From NCBI GenBank assembly GCA_012295275.1, contig CM022670.1, positions 21,235,146-21,299,145 of the forward strand: a DNA stretch of 64,000 nucleotides, in the 5' to 3' direction. The notes beneath the pieces were generated by a model that was not told the DNA's origin, searched no databases, and saw only the letters and a list, made by a program, of their open reading frames with translations. Shown here in pieces: positions 38,765 to 51,231 of the stretch (its first letter is position 1; the number at the start of each line of letters is the position of its first letter). The position numbers and the translations under genes were made by a program. Source of the stretch: Chrysomallon squamiferum. Its lineage: Eukaryota > Mollusca > Gastropoda > Neomphalida > Peltospiridae.

Positions 38765-38766
38765 AA

Positions 38767-39963
38767 ATGGGATGCTGCTTCAGTAATGATGACGAAAAAG
38801 ATTTAGGAGTGAGTGATAACTTTTAAATAATTTACATCAGACGAAAACGAATACAAATTCAGTTTTTAAGTAGTGATCATATTTACTGCGCAGTTTGCAT
38901 GTCTTGGTTTAGTTTATTTTTGTTTATATATTTTTAATTATTATTATTTTTATTTTTAGAAAATAATAATGACAACAAATCGGTATTGGTTCATCTCGGA
39001 AATAAAGCTGCATAGCAGTCGGAATGAATTATTTAATTTGAATTCTATACGATTTAGATGCAGCATTAGAACTCATAAATGTTACATATATTTTAATTTT
39101 AAATCATAGTATACTGTATAGTATAACTATAAGTTCTGAAACCACCGCAAGAATAGTTCGTAAGTTGGTTAAATGTAGCATGTTGAATATTCCTGATGAT
39201 GATGATGATAATATCTTCATAATCTTGTAATCTAAGTTTTAATTGTTCTTAGCACTTACAGCATTAGTAATTAAAAAAATGTTACAGAAATAACCTCATA
39301 AAGACATAAGATGTCTTGACTTTAAATTAAAAAGGAGTGTGCTAGTTATCTTATGATTGATTTCTGAAAGACTGTTTAATACTTATTGTATGTATGTATA
39401 TATTTGTGTGTGTGTATATATATATATGTGTGTATACATACATACATACATATATATATATACAGACATACATACATATGTATATATACATACATATACA
39501 TGTATATATGTTACATATATATGTGTGTGTGTGTGTGTGACAGAGGTCTCACTACATGCTGTAAGAGATGGCAGTCACATCATCCCTTACAGCATATGAC
39601 AAGTTTGCCCACCATTCAGCAACAATATGTCACCCCATTTATTTAGTGAACTTCATTTTGTATAACAAATTAAACAGACATTTTCATTTTGTTTAATTGC
39701 AAATAAAATAAACTTGTTAATTGTTAATGCATTTGATGCAATTATTTATAGGAGTATTATTGACAAATAAGAAATCTGAACATCGATCAAAGTCCTTGTA
39801 CCTGAACATTTTCTGTATCATCCCTTCATTTACGTTCCACCAGTTACGTTGATTCCATCCATCCATTTCACAAATGCTGGGGAGATCACTGTGTGTGTGT
39901 GAAAGTCTGTTTAATATTTATTATATGTATGTGTGTGTTTGTGTATGTATGTATACATATATA

Positions 39964-40037
<74 letters not shown>

Positions 40038-43000
40038 TATCATAAATATTAAACAGCCTTTCACACACACAACCCATTACAGCTATTCTCATATAATGAT
40101 GTAGTCAGTCAGAGAAATGGGGAATACCATTGAATGATTGAGTATGTGGTAACAATATTTTAATGTTAATAATTAAATTAGGTAATACTCAGGTTATTTT
40201 GCTTTAGAAATATTATAGTTAATATTACACAAATGTTTTGTTTTTAATTTTTTAAATTTTAAAATTTTTTTTACTCATTTTTTGCTGTTTTTACATAGAA
40301 AAGAAAAAGAAGGAAGGTAATTTTAAATTAATTCTATTAATTTTATTTATCAGGTCTCCAATCCAAATGAAAGGACACCACTACTTGATCCAGCAAGAAC
40401 TGACCATACACAGCCAGTTCCAGGGTATCAGTAATAATAATTATTTTATGTAAACTGACAGAGAGATAATATGCATGTACACAATGATACATCTGTGCAC
40501 AAACACACATACACTCAGTTATTCTATACATTTGTTATAATTTGTATTAGAGTAATTAATGATTGTTTTAAATTGTGCTGTCTAAAAAAAGAGTAAAATT
40601 TGTCAGCTGTTCTTGAGTTTCTGTCTCTTCTTTGATTTGTGCAATTTGAAAAAGAAATTCCTAAAGGAAAATATGCACTGAACCATTAAATGTAGAATAA
40701 AAACACTTACAATTTTGATTTTATTTTATTTTGTTTTGATTTAAATTTTGATTTTGTATTGAGTGAAATAAAAGGTATCCATTCATTCAGTTTTGTAAAC
40801 AGAGTGACTGATCTGGAACAAAGTTCCTGAAAAAACAATAATATATATTACTCAACAAATGTTTGAAGTGTATCTGTATACTTGAATGTGTACATTCAGT
40901 GAAACTATCTGACCCTCTAAACATCACATCCTTAAACTAAAATAATTTAACTCCTTGGTATAGTCCAGTTTAGACAGGTATCATTCTGTATGTTTTGTTT
41001 TAGAAAGAATGATATACATATATTGTACACACATTAGACTAGTAGACCAGCCAGCATAGAAATTGAGAATACAAATATCTGAAGAACAGATTTGAAAATG
41101 TTTTTCTTAAACATACTGATTGATGTTACAGACACACACACGGCTCTTCATATGAACAGTCGGGGAAGAAGGGAGATGATCAATGTGCTTTGAACCGAAG
41201 TTTACATCAGATGGCAAGGTTTGTATACCTTGTGTGCTATTTATAGTGGATCTGATGTTTCATGGCTTTTACATATCTGTGGATACATAATATTTTATCT
41301 TTCAATTACCAACAGGAACATTTATTTTTACTTAGAATCAGACAGTTTGTTACACTGACCCTCTTTTACTGAATTATTATTATTATTTTATTTTTTTTTT
41401 GTTTATTATTGTTGTTATTTCTGTTTATTTATTTATTTATTTTTTTCATTAATTCTAAATTGTTGTTTTGAACTTTTCACCTTTGTTTTAGTGATTGTTT
41501 ATATTTCTTTGATTTTTTTATTCTTAATTATATTATTTAATTTAATGACTTTACAAAGATATGTTATTATTTCAACTTATTTTACCCTTCAACTACTGAA
41601 TTAATTTTGTACACACCCCACTGAAAAATTAAAAATTAAAAACAAACCCCTCTAACTTGACTTTCGGTGTTTTCAAGAAAAAAAAAAAATGAGTAAATTA
41701 CTAAATAGCATGAATGTTACCAGTGATTTTGTTTGTGATCCTTAACTTAATGGTCACATAGAACACTAGAGATGTATCATCGGTCATGATAATACATAGC
41801 ATATCTTTCCTGTACAGGCAAAACCAGATTAGGAATTCTTAATGTTAACTAACAGCTATAATAAGCTGACTGTGACCCTACAGGTATTAACATTATAATG
41901 TTACCAAATACTCATTGACTATAACATGTCAAACCTTATCAACCTTTCATATTTTCAGAGATGTTATTGATGTCACATCAGACTCACAGACCCTGGAACA
42001 GCCTGAGTATCATGACCGTGCAAGACAGTACAGGTAATGAGTCACAGTGATATAAATAGACACAATCAGAGAGAAGCATGCAACTTTTATTCTCAGTAGC
42101 CAATCATTCATGTTTTTTTTTTTAGTTTGTTATCATATGGTCATTAATTTAGCACCATCCTGATTTTAAAAAGTAAGTTATATTTGGCAGCATTCAGTGT
42201 TTACTGATCCATGCCATGTAAATTGCTATTATTTATTTTTGTGAAATTTAGTATGTCACGTAATTACAGGAAAAGTAAGACGTGATACTATTCTGTATCC
42301 TCAACCAAGATGAATGACTGCTTCAGTAAGACATCTCAGATCCTGGATTAAATGATGGATCTGACATTGTGGATCACCAGTCATCATTCCTTTTGTAAAT
42401 CTGCTGAGAATTCTTATAAATTTAGGCCTGGAGGATCTCTCTGATATACCCAGCAGTCTTCAGCCAATTCTTCACAGTCCTCATTGACAAGGCTCTGTTG
42501 AGAATCCATTTATTTCTACTGATTGAAATATGAATCTGAACCAGTTGATACCCAGGTTCCCTTCATGTCAGTCCCAATTTTACATTTCATTAATCTGCCA
42601 TCTACTGGCAAAATAAAAAAATTGGAAAACCTTTAGATGCTTGTTAATCATAAAAATAAGATTATTTTCTGAAAATAAACATAATGGCAGTATGGAAGGC
42701 AGGTGGGAAGGGACATGATGTTTTCAGTATTAGTTTTGGTTTGCTACCATCCATAACAATAATTCTGTGATAATATAAAATTGTTGGGGCTTAGACAATT
42801 TCCAGGAGTATATATAATGTAGCTAGATGGAGGGACAGAGAGAATGAATGAGATAGATTCAGTAGTGTTAGGTTCTTATTTCTTCTTTTTTTTTTTTCAG
42901 TAATCGACTTAATATGGTTTTATCTGGTTCTGGAAAGACTAGGATCAGTAAGCCAAATTTACCAAATGGAACAACAGTGCCGTACCAAGTTCTGTCAGCA

Positions 43001-43690
43001 CCACCTGTTTCACTAAGTGACATACAGATGGTATGTAGAGACTTTGTTTTTAACATAGTGTCCAGATAACAACAATACTAGTTAATATTAAGAGGACGGA
43101 TGCTGCTATATTTATAAATTTTACATCATTTATCAGTCACAAGATTAATCATCAGAGACACACCCTTTAGGTTATTTTTTCTTTCCAGCATGTGCCCTAT
43201 TATGTAAGTATATCAGAGACTGAGGCATGCACAATGTTTTAGTGTACAGAAAGACATTGGTGACTGATAACTGTAACTTGAAAAGCATTTTTATGTAAAA
43301 TAGTAAATGGACTTGTAATTACTTTTTATATTAAAAGATGTCAAGATGACTGTAATTAACTTATTTACATAAATAAAGGTAAAAGAAATAGATGTATACA
43401 CAGCTATGTTAAAGATAAATATAAAATACTTACTAATAATTTTTAATAACTGATGTTTGTGTTCATTTAAAAAAAATAAAATATGGATGAATATATGTGC
43501 ACAAATACACATGCATTTCACTCTTACATATATAGTTATAAAGCAGACACACACACACATACATGAATTATAATGTTGCTGCTGTTTTGTTTTTCAGATA
43601 ACTAGCTTAGCAGAGAAATCTTCGAAAGCTCTTAAAGATGTCAAGGTGCAGCACAAAGAGGACCTGGTTGTGCCTTTTGGGGTGCCATGA
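38767..43690 (+). CDS. LAMTOR1: LAMTOR1 (p18), lipid-anchored Ragulator scaffold subunit
   Basis: Six exons: 38767-38808, 40354-40424, 41132-41218, 41959-42033, 42901-43030 and 43598-43690. Every junction is GT-AG and every phase closes (0, 2, 2, 2, 0), giving 165 aa (human 161). The N-terminus MGCCFSNDDEKD carries the myristoylated Gly2 and palmitoylated Cys3/Cys4 that fix the protein to late endosomes and lysosomes. Then come PNERTPLLDP and a central helix (LHQMARDVIDVTS, EYHDRARQYS). The C-terminal helix ends in LVVPFGVP, the typical LAMTOR1 end. The family wraps around the LAMTOR2/3 and 4/5 dimers and recruits Rag GTPases for mTORC1 activation. The start is fixed by the lipidation motif and context AAAATGG. 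Confidence 0.96.
39556..39595. repeat. 15-bp hairpin in LAMTOR1 intron 1
   Basis: ATGCTGTAAGAGATG (39556-39570) and CATCCCTTACAGCAT (39581-39595) are inverted repeats with one mismatch and a ten-base loop. Confidence 0.8.
39890..40074. repeat. Long inverted repeat around a TG/TA/CA core, LAMTOR1 intron 1
   Basis: The left arm (TGTGTGAAAGTCTGTTTAAT, from about 39892) pairs with the right arm (ATTAAACAGCCTTTCACACA, to about 40073) over about 30 bp with one mismatch. The core between them is (TG)n-(TA)n-(CA)n, itself self-complementary, so the whole 185 bp can fold as one hairpin. A related direct copy of the left arm (GAAAGACTGTTTAATACTTA) lies at 39366. Confidence 0.8.
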
Positions 43691-44146
43691 GTGAATTCTT
43701 TGTGCTGTTAACATTGTTGTGGTGATGTGACAGACTATGTCAGACAGTTCCACCTCACAAATCATATTCAAACAGTCTCTGTAAGCTTGACACTCTGACA
43801 GTTCCTTACACATCTTTCGACTTGACCACTGTACACTTGTTGCCTGCCAGCCCACCAGATAATGGTGGAATGCTTTATGTTTTTGTTTATAATACAAGTG
43901 TGATACAAACTTGTTAAAAGATGAGAAAAGTCAGTCAGAATGGTGTTAACAAAATTACAGAAATTTTTTTTATGGTAACTGATGAATAATTTGGGATATA
44001 ATATTTTTTATTTTTTTTTTTTTTTTTTTTTTTTGGGGGGTTGTGATCCACAGATTGCAAGCTTGTGCAAAATGTTTATTTGGAAATATGTAACTGTGAT
44101 TGTGGATTAATTTTAAATGTATATCTTTTTTAAATTTGACTATCCT

Positions 44147-44184
<38 letters not shown>

Positions 44185-44584
44185 CAGGAGAAGAAGTGAA
44201 AGTAAAAAAAATGTTTAAGAACCAATTATGAGGAAAATTTTATTCAAAATTATTTTATAGTCTTTCAAATCACATCGTACATCATCATGTGTTTTTTATT
44301 CACTATATATTCAGCGTGTCTTGATATTTTTCTAGATAAGTAATAAATGTTAATAGATAGTATTAAGATTATTACTTTTACTATTACTATTGTTATAAAT
44401 ATTATTATTATTGTTATTATTAAAACTAATCTAAATGCAAATTACTCATGATTAACAGCCACAAATAAAATTAATTTTTGTCAAATGTCACTGATTATTA
44501 TTATTTGACACTGACATTTTCAGATAAGTTAAACATTATTTTTTTTTTTATTTTTTTATATTTTCATTTATTTATTTACTATTA

Positions 44585-44643
<59 letters not shown>

Positions 44644-44734
44644 GTTAAAAATAATCAAAATACAAATTACTCTGAATCGGGTATTTTATGCATCGTGATT
44701 AATAGCCACTTATAAATTAATTTTTCACCAAATA

Positions 44735-44771
<37 letters not shown>

Positions 44772-44814
44772 TGACAGAAATGTTAAACATTAAGTGCTGT
44801 ATGTTTTTAAGAAA

Positions 44815-44877
<63 letters not shown>

Positions 44878-45457
44878 ATTTTTTTGATGTCTTAAGTAAT
44901 TCCACAAATTTTCAAGTCAGCCTAATGTCAGATTGAGCTCCAAAAATAACTGTAAAATGGTATGACATTTTTATGTAATAAAATTGTACTTAACACCAGT
45001 TATTTTGGTATTTGTTTAATATTAGCAGGACTAAGTGGACACACACTCACAGGTGCACATGCAATACCTCATCGTTTTTGTAATTTTATGTTATATTAAT
45101 TTTTTATTTTATTGCCACAGAAGAACAAAAAATAGAGAATAATAATCACAAATTTAATTAAAACTAAAAATAATTTAAAAAATAAAATAGTGAAATGTAA
45201 TTAACACTTTCTATGGTAATATATGTTATTTATTTATTTAATTTAAATTTTTAAATTTTCTTTTTTAAATTATTTCTTAGTGTAAACAATAAAAAGTAAA
45301 AATGCTATTTTCAAAACTTTTAATCTGCAACTGATTATCTTCAGTCAACCCATATCATTAGTCAACCTTGTTTCAATTTCAGTATACCAAACTGAAGTCA
45401 ACTTAACTTTAATTATTTTGATTCATTAATTTTAAAAGATTCAGTATTTTCTTTTTC

Positions 45458-45527
<70 letters not shown>

Positions 45528-46020
45528 GAACCTGGTTCAAAAACAACAAAACCCTCACATGTAATTTCATTAATAGAAAAAAAAAAAAAATAAAATAAAA
45601 TAATAGTAATAAAAAATAAAACCGATATTTTAAAATTATTTTGCCAGAGCTCATATTTTAGTACAATCTGTCATTGGAAATATTTGCATACGTCATGGTG
45701 GTTTTAGTAAAATCACATTTCATTCAAAAATTGTTTTATATTTCTTACTAAACGAGCACATTTTTTTTTTTTTTTTTTTTAAATTTTTTAATGAATTACC
45801 CTTTTTTATTTAATTTATTTATTTTGAATCTGTAACAAAGAAAACCGGTTGTCTGTTATAGGTAAGTGCTCTCTTTGACCTGGAATATAAACATAATGAT
45901 AGAAACTAAGAAGTATCGTATGACATTTTTAATAAGTTACTACATAACATGTACAGCTGAACAAAATAAAATAAAATAAAATAAAATAAAATAAAATAAA
46001 TAAATAAAATGAAATAAAAT
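43691..46020. other. LAMTOR1 3' UTR and repeat-rich flank
   Basis: Unique sequence continues to about 43970. Then come poly(T) at 44009-44034, (CA)n at 44151-44182, (ATT)n at about 44590-44643, 44738-44770, 44850-44876 and 45461-45526, and (AAATA)n at 45960-46000. An AATAAA at 44977-44982 is a possible poly(A) signal, though it would give a 1.3-kb 3' UTR. Confidence 0.6.
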
Positions 46021-46133
46021 CTATGAATATTTTGAAATGTGTACTTGGTGCACGATTTGTCGTCCCTGCTTTTCTAACGTAATTTGTTTCTCTTTGCTCA
46101 TTTTCCCTTCAATCTCCTCTTCAGAGCTGCTCA
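46021..46133 (-). CDS. Candidate terminal exon of an unidentified gene
   Basis: On the minus strand a TTAACATACAG acceptor precedes an open segment of 36 codons ending in TAG at 46023-46021. It reads SSSEEEIEGKMSKEK, then QITLEKQGRQIVHQV, charged and helix-forming, unlike the repeat-driven frames nearby. It enters with two leftover bases, so the upstream exon must end after the first base of a codon. No upstream exon is certain. The next sequence on that side is the macrosatellite array. Family unknown. Confidence 0.4.
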
Positions 46134-47246
46134 CTGTATGTTAATTACAAATAAATTACACTAAAGTGTACACGCATCCCTTCACAGATACACGCACACA
46201 CGCACACACACACATCGGGTCTGTATCACTTATTTCATAATTGGTGCATACGAACATGTTTGCAGATACATTATGTTTACAGTTAAAGGATCATGTTAAA
46301 AGTCCTGATTTGAAAGATTCTTTCTTACTTTGCATTTAATTTTGAGTACTTTATATAAAGTATTCGTAACTGAAATTTATGTTTTATATATTCTCTGAAA
46401 TTTTTATTATTGCGTCATTATAATTAAATTCTCTCTCCTCTTTATACCATGTAATCAATGAAAAGCTGTAAATTTCTTTTTTTGAATCGATCGTGTTTAA
46501 ATAATGAGTAGGAAGTTGTTTAGACAGTCTAGAAGCAAAATCTAGAATGTAGAAGAATAAACCTTCAGCTAATAACGATTGCTATTAGTAAAATATATAA
46601 TAATAGAAATAGATTAATTTCGTTAATTAAATGTATTTAATGATTGTGTTCCGATCAAAATTTGAGTAATACAGACTGACATTATCCAGCAAGATGGATG
46701 GTAAAGATATAGATAAAAAAAAAGAAGAAAAAAAGAAAATATATTTATCTTGGATGAGCAGTCAAAAAACAAGCCTAAATGGCGTTATCTATTCCTGATA
46801 AAATCAGATAAACAAATCATATGTACAAAGTTCATACTCTAGCTGAATCTCTATCTATTCGCCTATGCATAATGTATTCTTTAAAATAATTTATTATTAT
46901 TACTGAACTGGCCAAATTTTATTACAAAATGGATACCAAGTTATATTACAGAGTTGCTATTTATTGCAAAATATTAGTTTTTACAAAACGGCGTCCGGTA
47001 TTTTTATTTTGAACATTATTAATATCATTTATATTGTAAATACTTCAGCATCTCCATTAAAAGCCAATAATTGATTATCGTTTACTAATCTGACATTCAT
47101 TTTCGCAATTTGTGAAAAAGTCTTCAGAGAATCCCACCAGAAATTTCAATTAGCAGCAAGAGATATTTTCTGTGGACAGAGCATCACATACCACAGTCTT
47201 CGATCTTGCACAATGCTCTATAATTTTAATTAAATTAATGAAAGCG
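46134..47246. other. Unique AT-rich flank of the macrosatellite
   Basis: No repeat or exon is recognised. It separates the candidate terminal exon from the first array unit. Confidence 0.6.
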
Positions 47247-47342
47247 TCGTATTATTAATATTTTTTTTTTTTATTAAATGATATTAATAATGACTTTGCA
47301 AAACAGCGCCCATCCTTTCTTTTAATTACAGAGTGAAATTCT

Positions 47343-47579
47343 TCAGGTTGGTTTTAAATGGTGGAAAACAGCAGACCTCCTGGTACCATCTTCACAGTTC
47401 GGATCACGGCAGCCACATCGAATACTGTTTCCCGCCATTTTATTACGTGTTTTTTTTCTATTTCTGAAACGAAGATTTTCCAGTAGTCGACCAAACAAAT
47501 AACAATTTTTACACAAACCGTTGAGCAATGACATCAAACTGAATTTTACTATCGTAGATGAAACCTTAATATATTCCAA
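47343..47579 (-). other. Short Cys-containing reading frame repeated in each array unit
   Basis: In type A units the minus strand reads MAGNSIRCGCRDPNCEDG, ending HHLKPT and a stop. Full copies lie at 47343-47579, 49142-49336 and 62616-62810, and an indel-bearing one at 52951-53157. Type B units replace the start with KPKIRCGCLDPNCEDG directly after a TGCTTTTCAG acceptor, and a GTATGT donor lies upstream in the insert. Differences between copies include both silent and replacement changes, and unit 7 changes RCGC to RCAC. Selection on the protein is therefore not evident. It may be a remnant of a gene exon caught in the repeat. Confidence 0.35.
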
Positions 47580-50500
47580 AGTAAACTGTTATATTCTCTA
47601 AAATGTTACCGAGTTTGCTAATATCTATCTACATATATGTCTTAGTAAAAATTTGTTTTTATACAGACCCGAATATAAATATGTTTATAATAACTTAGAA
47701 TATTCCCCAAATTAGTCTTTTTCGTTGCATTCATTGTATTTTGTTGCAAATAAAAGAAATTAATGTTCATCGCATTAGTGTAATAATATCAGGTATAACA
47801 CAACTATCGCTGATTTCATAATTTTAATCAATTAATTGATTAAAAAAAAATAAAAGTATTTATTAAAGTTGGTATTTTTATTAATCTTATACAGTGAATT
47901 CTTGATAGCAGAAGAATGAACTACCACAGAGTTTTACAAATAAGAATGAAAATATATATCAACGAATTGGCATTGAGAACAATTGTGTGATCAGTATCAG
48001 ATTAGAAATGATTGACTGTCGTTTCAAACACCAAAAATTTAGGATCAGCGTAGATTAAGACCGATATAAGGTCTGATATTTTTGTTAAACTGCGTACTTA
48101 GATTCTCATCTACGTTGTTTACACATATATTTGCAATGGAAAGACTTGGAACGCCTCCCACTGAGTATTAGGATAAAATATTCCCTGTTGTGTTTATATT
48201 AATTTCTTTTTTGTAAAAAATAACAATATGACTTTTAATAGATATACGTTTGTTTTTGAGGTCTTAAATTTTCTCTAAAAATAGATCATACATATACCTA
48301 TTTGCTCGATGCATAATACATACATATAGATATATTCTTGCATACACACAAAATAAGACACACACACACACTCAGCATACAAACATACACATACAAATTT
48401 TTCTGCATTCGTATACATACATACAAAAATAATTATATACATGAAGGCACACACTTACTATCATGGAAATGTTGCATTCATAAATTCTTTTTTTTTTCTA
48501 TTTGTCTGTATCTCTAGCAGACCTTATAAATGTTATTATTAAAAATTGTAATATTACAGTTATATATTCGTTTCTGTTATCTTTCTCGTCTTTAAACAGA
48601 AACAGAAAATAAAAAGCGTCGAATAGAATATATATGTATATATATATATATATATTTTATCGTATTATTAATATTTGTTTTAATTAAATGATATTAATAA
48701 TGTTCAAACAATTTTTTATTTTTTTTTATTAGAAAATGTTGGATGTTAGGTAAATGTGGATTATTATAATCATTACTTGAAGAAACGGTCTTTGATATGA
48801 AAATAAGGGAACAAACGGGATCAAGATATGGGTAACAAACCATGAAGCGATGCCTGGACACTTCTGTATATATTAAAAAATAATACATATATATATATTT
48901 ATACAGACGCTGAACGATTTGCCACTCTATTTCGACACACTACTGAAATTATAATACACTGTTGACTATTTTTATTCAAAAATTGCGTCTATACCAAGAA
49001 TCGATAAGCAACCTTTTCATCGTCTTATTTAAGAAAGAAAAAAACATTTGGATTCTATCCGTGGTGTCAAACTGTAAGCCCCGTGACTTTGACTTTGCAA
49101 AACAGCGCCCATCCTTTCTTTTAATTACAGAGTGAAATTCTTCAGGTTGGTTTTAAATGGTGGAAAACAGCAGACCTCCTGGTACCATCTTCACAGTTCG
49201 GATCACGGCAGCCACATCGAATACTGTTTCCCGCCATTTTATTACGTGTTTTTTTTCTATTTCTGAAACGAAGATTTTCCAGTAGTCGACCAAACAAATA
49301 ACAATTTTTACACAAACCTTTGAGCAATGACATCAAACTGAATTTTACTATCGTAGATGAAACCTTAATTTATTCCAAAGTAAACTGTTATATTCTCTAA
49401 AATGTTACCGAGTTTGCTAATATCTATCTACATATATGTCTTAGTAAAAATTTGTTTTTATACAGACCCGAATATAAATATGTTTATAATAACTTAGAAT
49501 ATTCCCCAAATTAGTCTTTTTCGTTGCATTCATTGTATTTTGTTGCAAATAAAAGAAATTAATGTTCATCGCATTAGTGTAATAATATCAGGTATAACAC
49601 AACTATCGGTGATTTCATAATTTTAATCAATTAATTGATTAAAAAAAAAAATAAAAGTATTTATTAAAGTTGGTATTTTTATTAATCTTATACAGTGAAT
49701 TCTTGATAGCAGAAGAATGAACTACCACAGAATTTTACAAATAAGAATGAAAATATATATCAAAGAATTGGCATTCAAAAAATAATGATGTGATCAGTGT
49801 TAGATTAGAAATGATTGACTGTCGTTTCAAACACCAAAAATTTAGGATCACCGTAGATTAAGACCGATATAAGGTCTGATATTTTTGTTAAACTGCGTAC
49901 TTAGATTCTCATCTACGTTGTTTACACATATATTTGCAATGGAAAGACTTGGAACACCTCCCACTGAGTATTAGGATAAAATATTCCCTGCTGTGTTTAT
50001 ATTCATTTCTCTTTTGTAAACAACAACAATATGACTTTTAATAGATATACATTTGTTTTAGAGGTCTTAAATTTCCTCTAAAAATAGATGATACATATAC
50101 CTATTTGCTCGATGCATAATACATACATATAGATATATACTTGCATATATACATAATCACACATACACACACACACACTCAGCATACACACATACACATA
50201 CAAATTTATCTCCATTCGTATACATACATACAAAAATAATTATATACATGAAAGCAGACACGTACTATCATGAATATATCGCATTCATAAATTCTTTTTT
50301 TTTTGTGTTTGTCTGTATCTCTACCAGAACTAATAAATATTATTATTAAAAATTGTAATATTACAGTTATATATTCGTTTCTGTTATCTTTCTCGTCTTT
50401 AAACAGAACAATAAACTAAAAAGCGTCGAATAGAATATATATATATATATTATCGTATTATTAATATTCGTGTTTATTAAATGATATTAATAATGTTCAA

Positions 50501-51019
50501 ACAATTTATTTTATTTTTTTTTTTATTAGAAAATATTGGATGTTAGGTAAATGTGGATTATCATAATCATTACTTGAAGAAACGGTCTTTGATATGAAAA
50601 TAAGGGAACAAACGGGATCAAGATATGGGTAACAAACCACGAAGCGATGCCTGGACACTTCTGTATATATTAAAAAATAATATATATATATATATATTTA
50701 TACAGACGCTGCACGATTTGCCACTCTCTTTCGACACACTACTGAAATTATAATACGCTGTTAACTATTTTTATTCAAAAATTGTCTGTATACTAAGAAT
50801 CGATAAGCAACCTTTTTAACGTCTTATTTAAAAAAAACAAAAACATTTGGATTGGATCCGTGGTGTCAAACTGTAAGCCCCGTGACTTTGACTTTGCAAA
50901 ACAGCGCCCATCCTTTCTTTTAATTACAGAGTGAAATTCTTCAGGTTGGTTTTAAAGGGTGGATAAAAGCAGACCTCCTTGTACCATCTTCACAGTTTGG
51001 ATCAAGGCAGCCACATCGA

Positions 51020-51231
51020 ATTTTAGGTTTCTGAAAAGCAGTTGAATATTTGTAATATATTATATCCATCCGTCCTTTATACAATTATAGTATTTCATAA
51101 TTTTGTTACATACCTAAACAATGAAGCATACATATGTATATATGTTTTACCAATATTTAGTACTTAGTAACTCGTTTTTTAATTTCTCTCTTTCTCCTCA
51201 CTCTTTCTTTCCCTTTTTCTCTCTGTATCAC
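51020..51231. repeat. Type-B insert in the macrosatellite (example in unit 3)
   Basis: About 210 bp present in units 3, 5, 7 and 8 only. It runs from TTTTAGGTTTCTGAAAAGC to the pyrimidine-rich CTCTCTGTATCACA. In unit 7 the pyrimidine part is shorter. It is either an insertion in the B lineage or a deletion in the A lineage. There are no terminal repeats or target duplications to suggest a transposon. Confidence 0.85.

Noticed and set aside
40299-40316. 18-bp microexon (KRKRRK) in LAMTOR1
   Set aside because: It has AG and GT borders and keeps the frame, but the intron left before exon 2 would be only 37 bases, too short for normal splicing.
48694-48888. 64-codon minus frame (MYYFLIYTEVSRH...) repeated in the array as a gene
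   Set aside because: The frame start and end vary with (TA)n length between copies, and no splice or family signal was found. The open frame is more likely a by-product of low divergence among units.
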